Shown here piece after piece: positions 51,716 through 62,685 of a stretch of DNA of 64,000 nucleotides. Both the position numbers and the translations under genes were made by a program. The DNA is from an uncultured Sediminibacterium sp. (lineage in GTDB: Bacteria; Bacteroidota; Bacteroidia; Chitinophagales; Chitinophagaceae): the NCBI RefSeq assembly GCF_946481145.1, contig NZ_CAMLMJ010000017.1, positions 32,442 through 96,441 of the forward strand, given 5' to 3'. Under the pieces are notes generated by a model. It did no database searches. It saw only the letters and a list, made by a program, of their open reading frames with translations, and had not been told where the DNA came from. Numbering within the stretch: position 1 is the first letter of the stretch; every line of letters begins with the position of its first letter.

Positions 51716-52947
51716 AAAACACATTGCTCCTTGTTGTTGTATTACTGTTGACAAATACTTTGTTTGCCAAAACCATTACTGTTGGCAAACAATCAGGCAT
51801 TAAGACCATACAAAAAGCACTTGAGCTTGCAAACAACGGAGATACCATCAGGGTAACAGAAGGTGTTTACAGGGAAAAGGGATTGGTGATCAAAAAACAG
51901 GTTGTATTAACCGGCGTTAATTATCCTGTGATTGATGGTGAACACCGGTATGAAGTAATTGCCATCAGGGCAGATGGAGTGGTGGTGGAAGGTGTAAAAG
52001 TGGTTAACTCAGGCATATCAAGCATGGATGATTTTGCAGGTATTAAAATTTACAACAGCAAAAAAGTAATCGTCCGGAATAATATGCTATCCAATACCTT
52101 CTTTGGTATTTATGCGCAGTTAGGCAAGCTGTGTATCATTGAAAACAATCAACTGATTGGTTCTTCCAAAAATGAACAACAGAGCGGTAATGGCATTCAT
52201 TGCTGGAAAAGTGACAGTATGCAGATCAGGAATAACCAGATCAACGGACACCGAGATGGTATTTATTTTGAGTTTGTAACCAATTCCGTCATCAGTAAAA
52301 ACAGGTCAGAAAAAAATCTGCGTTATGGCCTGCACTTTATGTTTTCGAATAACGACAGCTACCTCGATAACCAGTTCCGTAACAATGGTGCCGGTGTTGC
52401 CGTTATGTTCTCTCATCATGTAACCATGCTGAATAACCTGTTTACACAAAACTGGGGTGATGCTGCTTATGGTATATTATTAAAAGAGATCAGCGACAGT
52501 AAAATTGAAAAAAATCAGTTCATTGAAAATACGGTGGCCTTATTTCTTGAAGGAGCCAACAGGATTGATATCCAAAAAAACAGTTTTAAAAGTAATGGCT
52601 GGGCCATGAAAATACAGGCTAGCTGTATGGATATAAATGTGAGTGCCAATAATTTCCTGTCGAACACTTTCGATGTAGGCACCAATGGCAGTCTCGTACT
52701 CAACAAATTCAGACAGAATTATTGGGATAAATACGAAGGATATGATCTTGATAAAAACAACAAAGGAGATATTCCCTACCGGCCCGTAAGTATGTATGCC
52801 GTTATTGTAGAGCGAAACCCAACTGCTATGATCCTGTTCCGCAGTTTTATGACGGCATTATTTGATAAAACAGAGAAATTGATACCCTCTTTAACGCCGG
52901 AAAACTTAAAAGATGATTTCCCTTTAATGAAACCTTTGAAATTATGA
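51712..52947 (+). CDS. nosD: NosD, periplasmic beta-helix protein
   Basis: 411 residues. Signal peptide (MKNTLLLVVVLLLTNTLFA), then parallel beta-helix repeats of the CASH type (VIVRNNMLSNTFFGIY, GNGIHCWKSDSMQIRNNQIN, SVISKNRSEKNLRYGLHF). NosD helps assembly of the copper site of NosZ together with NosFY. It overlaps both neighbours by 4 bp, so the operon is tightly coupled. Confidence 0.93.
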   Translation: MKNTLLLVVVLLLTNTLFAKTITVGKQSGIKTIQKALELANNGDTIRVTEGVYREKGLVIKKQVVLTGVNYPVIDGEHRYEVIAIRADGVVVEGVKVVNSGISSMDDFAGIKIYNSKKVIVRNNMLSNTFFGIYAQLGKLCIIENNQLIGSSKNEQQSGNGIHCWKSDSMQIRNNQINGHRDGIYFEFVTNSVISKNRSEKNLRYGLHFMFSNNDSYLDNQFRNNGAGVAVMFSHHVTMLNNLFTQNWGDAAYGILLKEISDSKIEKNQFIENTVALFLEGANRIDIQKNSFKSNGWAMKIQASCMDINVSANNFLSNTFDVGTNGSLVLNKFRQNYWDKYEGYDLDKNNKGDIPYRPVSMYAVIVERNPTAMILFRSFMTALFDKTEKLIPSLTPENLKDDFPLMKPLKL

Positions 52948-53663
52948 TCATCGCTACCAATGTATCGAAGCAGTTTGGCAAACTAAAAGTGCTCGATAAT
53001 CTTTCAGTTACCTGTAACAAAGGGGAATGTATTGCCCTGATTGGCCCGAATGGAAGCGGTAAAACCACTTTTATCAAGGCGATCCTCGGAATGGTAATCT
53101 GCGATAGTGGCTTCATCACCTTCAACGGGCATAATATTAAAAACAACTGGCAGTACCGGAAACAGATCGGTTATATGCCGCAGATTGGCAGGTATCCAGA
53201 TAATATGAGCATTGGTCAGTTGGTAACGATGATGAAAGATATACGTTCCAATAATGATAATGGCTTTGATGAAGAGCTGCTCTATGCGTTTGGTTTAGAT
53301 AAAATTCTTGACAAACGAATGCGGACACTTTCAGGTGGTACCCGGCAAAAAGTAAGTGCCGTACTCGCTTTTCTTTTCAATCCCCAGGTAATTATACTTG
53401 ATGAACCCACTGCAGGCCTCGACCCGGTTGCGGCAGAAATATTGAAAGAAAAAATTATCAGAGAAAAAGAAAAAGGCAAGCTCGTTTTAATCACTTCGCA
53501 TATTCTGAGTGAATTAGATGATATGGTTACACAAATCATCTATATACAGGACGGAAAACTTTGTTTTCAACAATCAGTGGGTGAATTACAGAAAACAACC
53601 GGGCAGACAAGACTAAGTAAAGTAATTGCTACCATCATGACCCAAAAGCGCTTAGTACCATGA
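52944..53663 (+). CDS. nosF: NosF, ABC transporter ATPase
   Basis: 239 residues. Walker A GPNGSGKTTF (about 32-41), signature LSGGTRQK (about 130) and Walker B VIILDEPTAGLDP (about 150). With NosY it forms the ABC transporter needed for NosZ maturation. Overlaps of 4 bp on both sides. Confidence 0.94.
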   Translation: MIIATNVSKQFGKLKVLDNLSVTCNKGECIALIGPNGSGKTTFIKAILGMVICDSGFITFNGHNIKNNWQYRKQIGYMPQIGRYPDNMSIGQLVTMMKDIRSNNDNGFDEELLYAFGLDKILDKRMRTLSGGTRQKVSAVLAFLFNPQVIILDEPTAGLDPVAAEILKEKIIREKEKGKLVLITSHILSELDDMVTQIIYIQDGKLCFQQSVGELQKTTGQTRLSKVIATIMTQKRLVP

Positions 53664-54427
53664 AAAAGATTATTAAATATGTGATCATAGATATTCTGCG
53701 GAATAAAATCATACTGGCCTATACACTCTTCCTGCTCCTGTTATCTTTTATGTTATTTGGTCTTGAAGACAATACAACAAAAGGCTTACTGGGTTTACTC
53801 AATGTATTACTCATCATTGTTCCGATGGTCTGTATTGTTTTTTCTACCATTTACATGTACAATAGTAGTGAGTTCATAGAGTTACTGGTGAGTCAGCCAC
53901 TCAAACGTATCAGCATCTGGTTAAGTTTGTTTACGGGTATTGCGGTTTCCTTATCAATCGCTTTCCTGGTTGGCGTTGGTATTCCTGTATTGCTGTTTGT
54001 ACCCTATGGCACCGGTTTAATGATGGTGGTAATTGGGTTTTTGCTTTCCATTATTTTTATTGCCATTGCCATGCTGGCTGCCGTTAAAACACGCGATAAA
54101 GCAAGGGGTATAGGTGTTGCCATATTGCTATGGCTATATTTTTCCTTGTTATTTGATGGCGTTGTACTCTTTCTCCTCTTCCAGTTTGCAGATTATCCAA
54201 TGGAGAAACCGATGATTTTTATCAGCGCGCTCAATCCCATTGACCTTGGCAGGATCATGATTCTTTTAAAAATGGATATCTCTGCATTAATGGGTTATAC
54301 CGGTGCTATCTTCCAGCAGTTTTTTGGCACTACATGGGGGCAACTGTTATCGCTGCTCGTTATGCTGCTCTGGGTATTTATACCGGTCTGGTTTTCTGTA
54401 AGGAGATTTAACCATAAAGATCTTTAA
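53660..54427 (+). CDS. nosY: NosY, ABC transporter permease
   Basis: 255 residues with six hydrophobic helices, ABC-2 type permease (YVIIDILRNKIILAYTLFLL, AAVKTRDKARGIGVAILLWL, FGTTWGQLLSLLVMLLWVFI). Partner of NosF. It ends two bases before the next gene, so the operon continues. Confidence 0.92.
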   Translation: MKKIIKYVIIDILRNKIILAYTLFLLLLSFMLFGLEDNTTKGLLGLLNVLLIIVPMVCIVFSTIYMYNSSEFIELLVSQPLKRISIWLSLFTGIAVSLSIAFLVGVGIPVLLFVPYGTGLMMVVIGFLLSIIFIAIAMLAAVKTRDKARGIGVAILLWLYFSLLFDGVVLFLLFQFADYPMEKPMIFISALNPIDLGRIMILLKMDISALMGYTGAIFQQFFGTTWGQLLSLLVMLLWVFIPVWFSVRRFNHKDL

Positions 54428-54429
54428 TT

Positions 54430-54861
54430 ATGAAAAGACATATTGCATTACAACCACTCTCACGCGAACATCATGGCGCTTTATTATTAGCGCAGTTACT
54501 TCGTAACGATGCACCTGATTACGCCGGTTTACCAACAGATATTCAAGGCAAGGCAGCCTATGCAGGAAATTTTTATCGGGAAACATTACAGCAGCATTTT
54601 GAAAAAGAAGAAACCATTTTTAATCAGAGTAAGGGGCTGGCAACTGATCTGGATACAATGATTGATGAAACCATTGCTGAGCATCTGTTATTGAAAAAAT
54701 TATTCACTGAATTGAATACTCCGTATATCAGTAACGATCAGTTACATACACTCGGGCTGTTATTGAATAGTCATATACGGAATGAAGAACGGGTTTTGTT
54801 TCCCTTATTAGAACAATATTGTTCTGCTGAATTACTGGAACAATTCAGGTTATTGCTTTAA
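54430..54861 (+). CDS. Haemerythrin-domain protein
   Basis: 143 residues. Four-helix haemerythrin-like fold with ligands in SREHHGALLLAQL, QQHFEKEETIF, AEHLLLKKL and HIRNEERVLFP. Di-iron, likely to bind O2 or NO. Start two bases after nosY, which puts it in the nos operon. Substrate and partner unknown. Confidence 0.85.
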   Translation: MKRHIALQPLSREHHGALLLAQLLRNDAPDYAGLPTDIQGKAAYAGNFYRETLQQHFEKEETIFNQSKGLATDLDTMIDETIAEHLLLKKLFTELNTPYISNDQLHTLGLLLNSHIRNEERVLFPLLEQYCSAELLEQFRLLL

Positions 54862-54871
54862 AATTTTCGGC

Positions 54872-55258
54872 ATGAAAAAAGATATTACCTGCCGGGACGA
54901 TATTGCATTAATGGTCAGCGTCTTTTATAAAAAGATTGCTGATGATACTGTTTTAGGAGCTGTATTCAATGGTGAGAAAAAAATAGACTGGGACAAACAT
55001 ATTCCAGCAATGTGCGATTTCTGGGAGAATGCATTGTTCCAGAGTGGTAACTATAAGGGCAACCCGATGAACCTGCACCAGCACCTGCATAAAGTGATGC
55101 CCCTGAACGAAGTTCACTTTCGCCAATGGAATATTTTATTTATAGAAACAATTGATGAACTTTTCAGTGGGCATTATGCTTTATTGGCTAAGCAACGGGC
55201 ACTGAATATTTCACAGATCATTCAGCAGCAACTTTTTGCAGGTAAACAAACCCGTTAA
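54872..55258 (+). CDS. Group III truncated haemoglobin
   Basis: 128 residues. DIALMVSVFYKKIADDTVLG, FWENALFQSGNYKGNPMNLH and HLHKVMPLNEVHFRQWNILF, with proximal His in the last. Group III truncated haemoglobins bind O2 or NO; here the context (10 bp after the haemerythrin gene) suggests NO detoxification. Last gene of the operon. Confidence 0.88.
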   Translation: MKKDITCRDDIALMVSVFYKKIADDTVLGAVFNGEKKIDWDKHIPAMCDFWENALFQSGNYKGNPMNLHQHLHKVMPLNEVHFRQWNILFIETIDELFSGHYALLAKQRALNISQIIQQQLFAGKQTR

Positions 55259-55281
55259 CTGTTTTACCTTTTATTGTACGC

Positions 55282-56328
55282 TTAAAATGTATCGATTTTC
55301 AATCGTACATACCGGATAACTGCCCGTTTCGCTGTGTATACAATATGAATAATATCATTTTCATCCACAACAATAGCCGGATAACTGTATTCTCCTTCCT
55401 TATGGTCTTCCAGCGTGTACACATCTTTCCAGTTAATGCCATCCGTAGATGATGCAATCTTTAATACACTTCTTCCCTCCCACCAGTTGGCACCTGCTTT
55501 CAGTGGATTGTACACCAGTAGCTTTGTGCCGTTATGCATACTCACTGCATCAATACCAGAATTAGGATTGGGCAAATTGGTGGCTGTTGGCACACTCCAA
55601 TGTTCACCTTCATCTGTTGACCAGCTTTGTACAATAATATTCTCACGGCTGCGAAAAAGCGCCTGTATGCCTTTGTCTTTGTATTGCAGTAAAGTGGGTT
55701 GAATAATTCCGAATGTTGTTGGTGGTAATGTAAACGTTCTCCAGTTCAACAAATCAGCCGATGATTTTTCCATATGTGCTGTCCAGTTGTCATCTTCTTC
55801 ACTTTCACGGCTGGATGGATATAGTATATCGCCATTTGTTAATTGCAATGGCTTATTTCTGATGGGACCTAATAAACTATCGGGTAATTGTGTAGCATCA
55901 GACCAATTACGCCCTTTATCTGTTGAGCTTTTATAAAAGCCCAGCCAATTCCGCGGATCGGGTCCTACTTTGTAATGCAGATAGAGGGTTCCTTTTTTAT
56001 CTAAAAATAATACAGGGTTCCAGCAGGCATATTTCTTCCCATTGAGGGTACCTGTTGCTATTTTTTTGGGCGATGTCCATCCATCCTTATTACGGATAGC
56101 AGACCAGATGGCCACCGATGTATCGCCTTCATAGTTACCACCGAACCAGGCGGCCATAAGTTCTCCGTTATTTAAAGAACAGATAGTGGCTGCATGACAG
56201 GATTTGAAAGGGACGTTTGTAAAAATATCTTCCTCATTCACCAAACGCAAACTTACCTGTGCGTATAGTGAATTAAACCCCAGAAAGACAAGCAGAATGG
56301 TAATTAGTTTTTTATTACAGGAGTACAT
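55282..56328 (-). CDS. Sialidase-like (BNR repeat) exported protein
   Basis: 348 residues. Signal peptide MYSCNKKLITILLVFLGFNS, LYAQ. Sialidase-type propeller with Asp-box-like turns (SSTDKGRNWSDATQ, SWSTDEGEHWSVPT, ASSTDGINWKDV). Conserved CSLNNGELMAAWFGGNYEGD. An exo-alpha-sialidase-like hydrolase, but the arginine triad cannot be confirmed here. It is convergent with the nos operon, separated by 23 bp without a visible terminator. Confidence 0.75.
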   Translation of the reverse strand: MYSCNKKLITILLVFLGFNSLYAQVSLRLVNEEDIFTNVPFKSCHAATICSLNNGELMAAWFGGNYEGDTSVAIWSAIRNKDGWTSPKKIATGTLNGKKYACWNPVLFLDKKGTLYLHYKVGPDPRNWLGFYKSSTDKGRNWSDATQLPDSLLGPIRNKPLQLTNGDILYPSSRESEEDDNWTAHMEKSSADLLNWRTFTLPPTTFGIIQPTLLQYKDKGIQALFRSRENIIVQSWSTDEGEHWSVPTATNLPNPNSGIDAVSMHNGTKLLVYNPLKAGANWWEGRSVLKIASSTDGINWKDVYTLEDHKEGEYSYPAIVVDENDIIHIVYTAKRAVIRYVRLKIDTF

Positions 56329-56362
56329 TGGTGTATATTAAGTCGTTTAATGAATGTAAGGA

Positions 56363-57298
56363 TCACTCACTTATCTCAACTATTTTCTTATTCCTCAACT
56401 GCTGCATGGCTTTAGGCACCATTTGCAGTATTTCTTCTTTCAATGTTTGAATGAGTTTGGTTTTAATGTGATCGCGATGCGTAACCAGACTCACTTCTCT
56501 TGCCGGACTGGGATCTTTCAACCGCTTCACCAGTTTCATCTGTGTTTTATTAAATTCCATGACTGCGAGTTCAGGGAGGATGGTGAGCCCATCACTTTTA
56601 TCCACCATCCGTTTCAGTGTTTCAATATTGCCGGTGGCATATTTAAAATGCAGGTCACCGCTTTTACGCAGCTCACATAAATTCAACACCTGCGAGCGAA
56701 AGCAATGCCCCTCTTCCAGTAACCATAACTGATTAGGATCTATATCGTCTGCCAACACATATTTTTTATCATACAGCGCATTCTTTCTCGATACATACAC
56801 AAACAACTCTTCATAAAACAATACATCTTCCTTAATAGATGCATCTTTTAAAGGTGTTACTACCAGTCCGCAATCGAGCCGGTTATTTTTTAGCTCATGT
56901 ATCACTTCTTCTGTAATCGTTTCTTTGATCACCAGTTCCAGTTGCGGGTATTTTGCACGCACCTGTTTAAACAAAGTTGGTAAAAGGTATGGTGCCAGTG
57001 TAGGAATGATACCAATGCGAAGTTCACCCGTCATCACATCTTTTTCATCATGAATCAATTGTTTAATCATTCCCGATTCGCGTAATACTACCCTTGCCTG
57101 TGCAATAATTCTTGCACCTATTTCGGTGGGTATCACGGGTTGTTTGGTGCGGTCAAAAATTTTCACACCCAGTTCTTCTTCCAGTTTTTGCAACTGCATA
57201 CTCAGGGTAGGCTGGGTTACAAAACATTTTTCTGCTGCCAGTACAAAGTGCCGGTAGGTATCTACCGCTATCATGTATTCTAGTTGGGTTAATGTCAT
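56363..57298 (-). CDS. oxyR: OxyR, hydrogen-peroxide sensing LysR regulator
   Basis: 311 residues. LysR helix-turn-helix (AAEKCFVTQPTLSMQLQKLE) and substrate domain with the peroxidatic pair C199 and C208 in LEEGHCFRSQVLNLC, at the same positions as in Escherichia coli OxyR. It activates peroxide defence; katG is divergent 120 bp away. An OxyR-type site overlaps its own start codon. Confidence 0.94.
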   Translation of the reverse strand: MTLTQLEYMIAVDTYRHFVLAAEKCFVTQPTLSMQLQKLEEELGVKIFDRTKQPVIPTEIGARIIAQARVVLRESGMIKQLIHDEKDVMTGELRIGIIPTLAPYLLPTLFKQVRAKYPQLELVIKETITEEVIHELKNNRLDCGLVVTPLKDASIKEDVLFYEELFVYVSRKNALYDKKYVLADDIDPNQLWLLEEGHCFRSQVLNLCELRKSGDLHFKYATGNIETLKRMVDKSDGLTILPELAVMEFNKTQMKLVKRLKDPSPAREVSLVTHRDHIKTKLIQTLKEEILQMVPKAMQQLRNKKIVEISE

Positions 57299-57311
57299 AG
57301 ATTAAATCTAT
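57297..57311. promoter_or_regulatory. OxyR-type operator
   Basis: ATAGATTAAATCTAT is a perfect 7-bp-arm palindrome and fits ATAGntnnnanCTAT, one half of the classical OxyR site. It overlaps the oxyR start codon (57296-57298), suggesting autorepression. Next to it, 57312-57328 is a LysR-like inverted repeat ATTATC-N5-GATAAT. Confidence 0.6.
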
Positions 57312-57412
57312 ATTATCATAAAGATAATCAATTTGAACTATCAACTAATTAAGTGTAATCTTGCTGCTCTAACAAAACCCGTTTTCATCATCCAGTAACC
57401 TTTTTAAAATAG

Positions 57413-59626
<2,214 letters not shown>

Positions 59627-59642
59627 TTGCATATTGTCAATA

Positions 59643-59674
59643 AAAAAAGGTGATCTTAAAAGATCACCTTTTTT
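59643..59674 (+). terminator. Terminator after katG
   Basis: AAAAAAGGTGATCTT and AAGATCACCTTTTTT form a 15-bp stem with a two-base loop and end in T. It lies inside the apparent 5' extension of the next open frame, which argues for the later start. Confidence 0.85.
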
Positions 59675-59704
59675 ATTGACAGTAACGATGGCATTTAGTT
59701 ATTG

Positions 59705-59712
59705 TAATTTTG
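59705..59712 (+). promoter_or_regulatory. Candidate -7 element of the LLM oxidoreductase gene
   Basis: TAATTTTG matches TAnnTTTG. A TTGACA at 59676 could serve as upstream element at slightly long spacing. The start ATG is 15 bp after the box, so the leader would be very short. Confidence 0.35.
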
Positions 59713-59726
59713 TAAAAAAGAAACAA

Positions 59727-60755
59727 ATGGAATTAGGAATCAGCATGTTTGGCGATTTACACGTGGATGAACAAGGAATTACTATTCCAACCGGACAACG
59801 CCTGCAGGAAATGATGGAAGAAATTAAGCTGATGGATGAACTTGGGCTTGATTTTTTTGGTATTGGTGAGCACCATCGTAGCGAATACGCTGTATCGGCT
59901 CCCGAGATTATTCTTGCTGCAGCTTCAACGGTTACAAAGAATATCAGGCTGGGAAGTGCGGTATCGGTGTTAAGTTCTGCCGATCCGATTCGCCTATACC
60001 AACAATATTCAAGTATCGACTTGCTGTCGAATGGCCGGGCCGAACTGGTGGTTGGACGTGGCAGTTTTACAGAATCATTTCCTTTGTTCGGTTACGAACT
60101 TGCCGACTATGATATATTATTTGAAGAAAAGCTCGACCTGCTACTCCAGGTTAACCAGCAACAACCTGTAAGCTGGAAAGGGAAATTCAGAACGCCACTG
60201 GTAAAACAGGAAGTGTTTCCACGTGCTTATAACAAGTTACTTGATATGTGGATAGCTGTTGGTGGCACTCCCGAATCGGTATTGCGGGCCGGTAAATATG
60301 GTATCCCGGTTATTTTTGCCATTATTGGTGGAAGTCCGGCTCAATTCAAACCATTGTTCGATTACTATAAGAAAGTGTATGAACATTTTAAATACCCTAT
60401 AGAGCAACTAAAAACAGGTGTACATATGCATGCCCTTTTTGGTGATAACAGTAAAACTATTGCCGATCAGTATTTTCCACATTATGCTGCACAAATGAAT
60501 CGTATTGGCAGAGAACGTGGTTGGTCGGCCTACACACGCGAACAATTTGAATTTGGAAGAGGAAAAGAGGGCGCTTTGATTATTGGTGAAGCCAATGAAG
60601 CCATTGATAAAATTTTACAACTACATGAAACATTAGGCTTTACCCGTTTTGCAGCACATATGGATGTTGGCGGACCTTCTCATACACAACTGATGAAGTC
60701 GATTGAAATATTTGGAAATAAGATTGCACCTGCTATAAAAAAAGTGTTGGGCTGA
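59727..60755 (+). CDS. LLM-class flavin-dependent oxidoreductase
   Basis: 342 residues from the ATG at 59727; a frame from 59634 would begin in front of the katG terminator. Luciferase-like TIM barrel with MELGISMFGDLHVD, DFFGIGEHHRSEYAV, NIRLGSAVSVLSSADPIRLY and ELVVGRGSFTESFPLFGY. Substrate unknown; typical relatives are FMN-dependent monooxygenases or reductases. A VOC gene follows 26 bp downstream, probably in the same operon. Confidence 0.9.
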   Translation: MELGISMFGDLHVDEQGITIPTGQRLQEMMEEIKLMDELGLDFFGIGEHHRSEYAVSAPEIILAAASTVTKNIRLGSAVSVLSSADPIRLYQQYSSIDLLSNGRAELVVGRGSFTESFPLFGYELADYDILFEEKLDLLLQVNQQQPVSWKGKFRTPLVKQEVFPRAYNKLLDMWIAVGGTPESVLRAGKYGIPVIFAIIGGSPAQFKPLFDYYKKVYEHFKYPIEQLKTGVHMHALFGDNSKTIADQYFPHYAAQMNRIGRERGWSAYTREQFEFGRGKEGALIIGEANEAIDKILQLHETLGFTRFAAHMDVGGPSHTQLMKSIEIFGNKIAPAIKKVLG

Positions 60756-60781
60756 TTATCTTTAGTCAAATAATAAATACT

Positions 60782-61156
60782 ATGCCATTAACATTAGATA
60801 CTGTCTTGTTATTTGTTTCAGATATCAATAACATGAAACAATTCTATCATGAAGTATTTAGTTTAAACATACTTGAAGAAATATCCGGTGAATGGGTATT
60901 GCTATCGGCCGGTTCTGTAAAAATTGGTTTGCATAAAATGGGTGAAACATATACTACTTCAACAGCTCAAGCGCCAGTTGAAACCAATACCAAACTAATT
61001 TTCGAAACTTCTGAAAATATTTATTCCTTACATTCAATACTAAGATCGAAAAATGTGACTGTTCAGGATATTACCAGTTTCGATAAGTATCCATATCTTT
61101 TATTCATGGGTAATGATCCCGAGGGAAATGTATTTCAGGTAATTCAAAAGAAATAA
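60782..61156 (+). CDS. VOC-fold (glyoxalase-like) protein
   Basis: 124 residues. LDTVLLFVSDINNMKQFYHE begins the fold; FMGNDPEGNVFQVIQK ends it with the metal-ligand Glu position taken by Gln. The His ligand of the first strand is absent (V in place). So a binding protein rather than a metal-dependent enzyme is possible. 26 bp after the LLM gene. Confidence 0.75.
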   Translation: MPLTLDTVLLFVSDINNMKQFYHEVFSLNILEEISGEWVLLSAGSVKIGLHKMGETYTTSTAQAPVETNTKLIFETSENIYSLHSILRSKNVTVQDITSFDKYPYLLFMGNDPEGNVFQVIQKK

Positions 61157-61224
61157 TCTTCTTTAAATACCTGGCTGTACTTTGAGATATACTAGAGGTA
61201 AAGATATATTCTCAGCTACTTAAT

Positions 61225-61297
61225 GCGGCTCTCCGGTGAACTTACTTAAATAATCACCGCAGAGCCGCAGAGGAAAAAGAGTTTACGCAGAGATTTC
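61225..61297. repeat. Hairpin with GCGGCTCT/AGAGCCGC arms and CGCAGAG words
   Basis: GCGGCTCTCCGGTGA (61225-61239) pairs with TCACCGCAGAGCCGC (61254-61268) at 14 of 15 positions; then CAGAGG and ACGCAGAGATTTC follow. It lies just before the stop of the dCMP deaminase gene (minus strand). Confidence 0.7.
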
Positions 61298-61302
61298 AAT
61301 AA

Positions 61303-61800
61303 TCAAACATCTGCTTCATTGAATGACAAGCGTAACTCATCAATGCCGGTTTTCACTTTTCGATAGCTTACCCCAGCCCTGTCTAACATTAACTTAGACG
61401 CTTTTGACGGATCGCTCCCATCATATTTATCGGATAAATACACCACTTCGTTGATACCAGCCTGTATAATAGCTTTGGTACATTCATTACAAGGAAACAA
61501 TGCAGTATATATTTTACAGCCTTTTAAATCCATTCCTATATTATTGAGAATGGCATTCAGTTCTGCATGACATACATAAGGATATTTTGTTTCCAGGAAA
61601 TCGCCCTGTTTACTCCAGGGAAATTCATCATCATCGCAACCAATCGGTAAACCATTATAACCCGCTCCTACTATTTTATTCTTTTCATTTACAATACAGG
61701 CACCTACCTGTGTATTGGGGTCTTTACTGCGTTTGGCAGACAATAATGCAACCCCCATAAAATATTCATCCCAGGAAATATAGTTTTGTCTTTTGGTCAT
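61303..61800 (-). CDS. dCMP deaminase family protein
   Basis: 165 residues. Zinc motif CHAELNAILN and PCNECTKAI (HAE and PCxxC). Early DPNTQVGACIVNEKNKIVGA GYNGLP is the typical start of the domain. It converts dCMP to dUMP in pyrimidine synthesis (ComEB/Dcd type). Ends beside a repeat element; the beta-lactamase gene lies 11 bp upstream. Confidence 0.93.
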   Translation of the reverse strand: MTKRQNYISWDEYFMGVALLSAKRSKDPNTQVGACIVNEKNKIVGAGYNGLPIGCDDDEFPWSKQGDFLETKYPYVCHAELNAILNNIGMDLKGCKIYTALFPCNECTKAIIQAGINEVVYLSDKYDGSDPSKASKLMLDRAGVSYRKVKTGIDELRLSFNEADV

Positions 61801-61811
61801 GCTGAAAAAGA

Positions 61812-62648
61812 TTAACGCTTGCCTTCAAAAAAGCCCTGTTCTTTTAATATAGCTTTCAGGATATTCATACGGGCATCCATCATTTTTGCATCTTTTGGAC
61901 CCTCAGCATTCAGTACAAAGAAATACGGGTGTTTATTCTCTTCGATCCAACCAACAATCCAGCCAATCAGGTTGCCATTCTCTTTAAATCCAAGACCGGT
62001 TTTATATGCCAGTTGATAATTCGCATTATTTTCCCTGATCATCATCTTCTTCACAATTTCCTGTGTTCTTTTCTGGAAAGGTAATTGCGCAAAATACAAA
62101 CGCTTTACAAGTCCCATCTGCTCATCAGCAGTAACTTTTAAACTATTGTTGATCCAGAATGAATCTATGGCAGTTCCAATTTGTTTGTTGCCATACTGCA
62201 GGCTGTCGATCCACCTTTGCATAGTATCCTTACCTATTCTTCGTGCCACTTCCTGGTAATACGGCAATGCTGAAGCAGCAAAAGCCTCTTCCATGGTCAG
62301 GTCACGGTTCCAGCCATGTGCGGTATCACCGCCTGGTAAAACATTCACCTTACCATTCCATTTAATGATCATTTTTTCGTTGGTCACTTTTCCTGTTTCT
62401 ATACCAATCAAAGAGTTTACAATTTTGAATGTAGATGCCGGCAGGTAAGATGAATCTTTAAAACGAGTCAAGTTATAGATGGTAAACTGTCCTGTTCCAT
62501 TGTCGAAGAGACCAAACGTGCCTGTTACTTTGTACTCATCGAAATATTTTTTAAACCCATCCTCCACTTTTACATTATTGGGCGAGCAGGCAATCAATAA
62601 TACACTGAGTATACACCCAATTGAAAAAATATTTTTTACTGACGACAT
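61812..62648 (-). CDS. Class D (OXA-like) beta-lactamase
   Basis: 278 residues. Lipoprotein-like signal (GCILSVLLIACSPN, Cys at 21). Active-site S72-T-F-K75 in LPASTFKIVN, S126-A-L in place of the usual S-x-V, YGN at 152-154, KTG at 216-218 and GWIVGW at 229-234. The residues for acylation are complete, so a penicillinase-type activity is likely. Two genes (dCMP deaminase, kbl) surround it without mobile elements, so it looks intrinsic. Function not proven; a penicillin-binding role is possible. Confidence 0.88.
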   Translation of the reverse strand: MSSVKNIFSIGCILSVLLIACSPNNVKVEDGFKKYFDEYKVTGTFGLFDNGTGQFTIYNLTRFKDSSYLPASTFKIVNSLIGIETGKVTNEKMIIKWNGKVNVLPGGDTAHGWNRDLTMEEAFAASALPYYQEVARRIGKDTMQRWIDSLQYGNKQIGTAIDSFWINNSLKVTADEQMGLVKRLYFAQLPFQKRTQEIVKKMMIRENNANYQLAYKTGLGFKENGNLIGWIVGWIEENKHPYFFVLNAEGPKDAKMMDARMNILKAILKEQGFFEGKR

Positions 62649-62685
62649 CTTGTTTGTTTTAGTGACCTGATAAGATTTGTTCCAT

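Noticed and set aside
59634..59726. Upstream start of the LLM oxidoreductase
   Set aside because: This part overlaps the katG terminator; the ATG at 59727 matches the family start.
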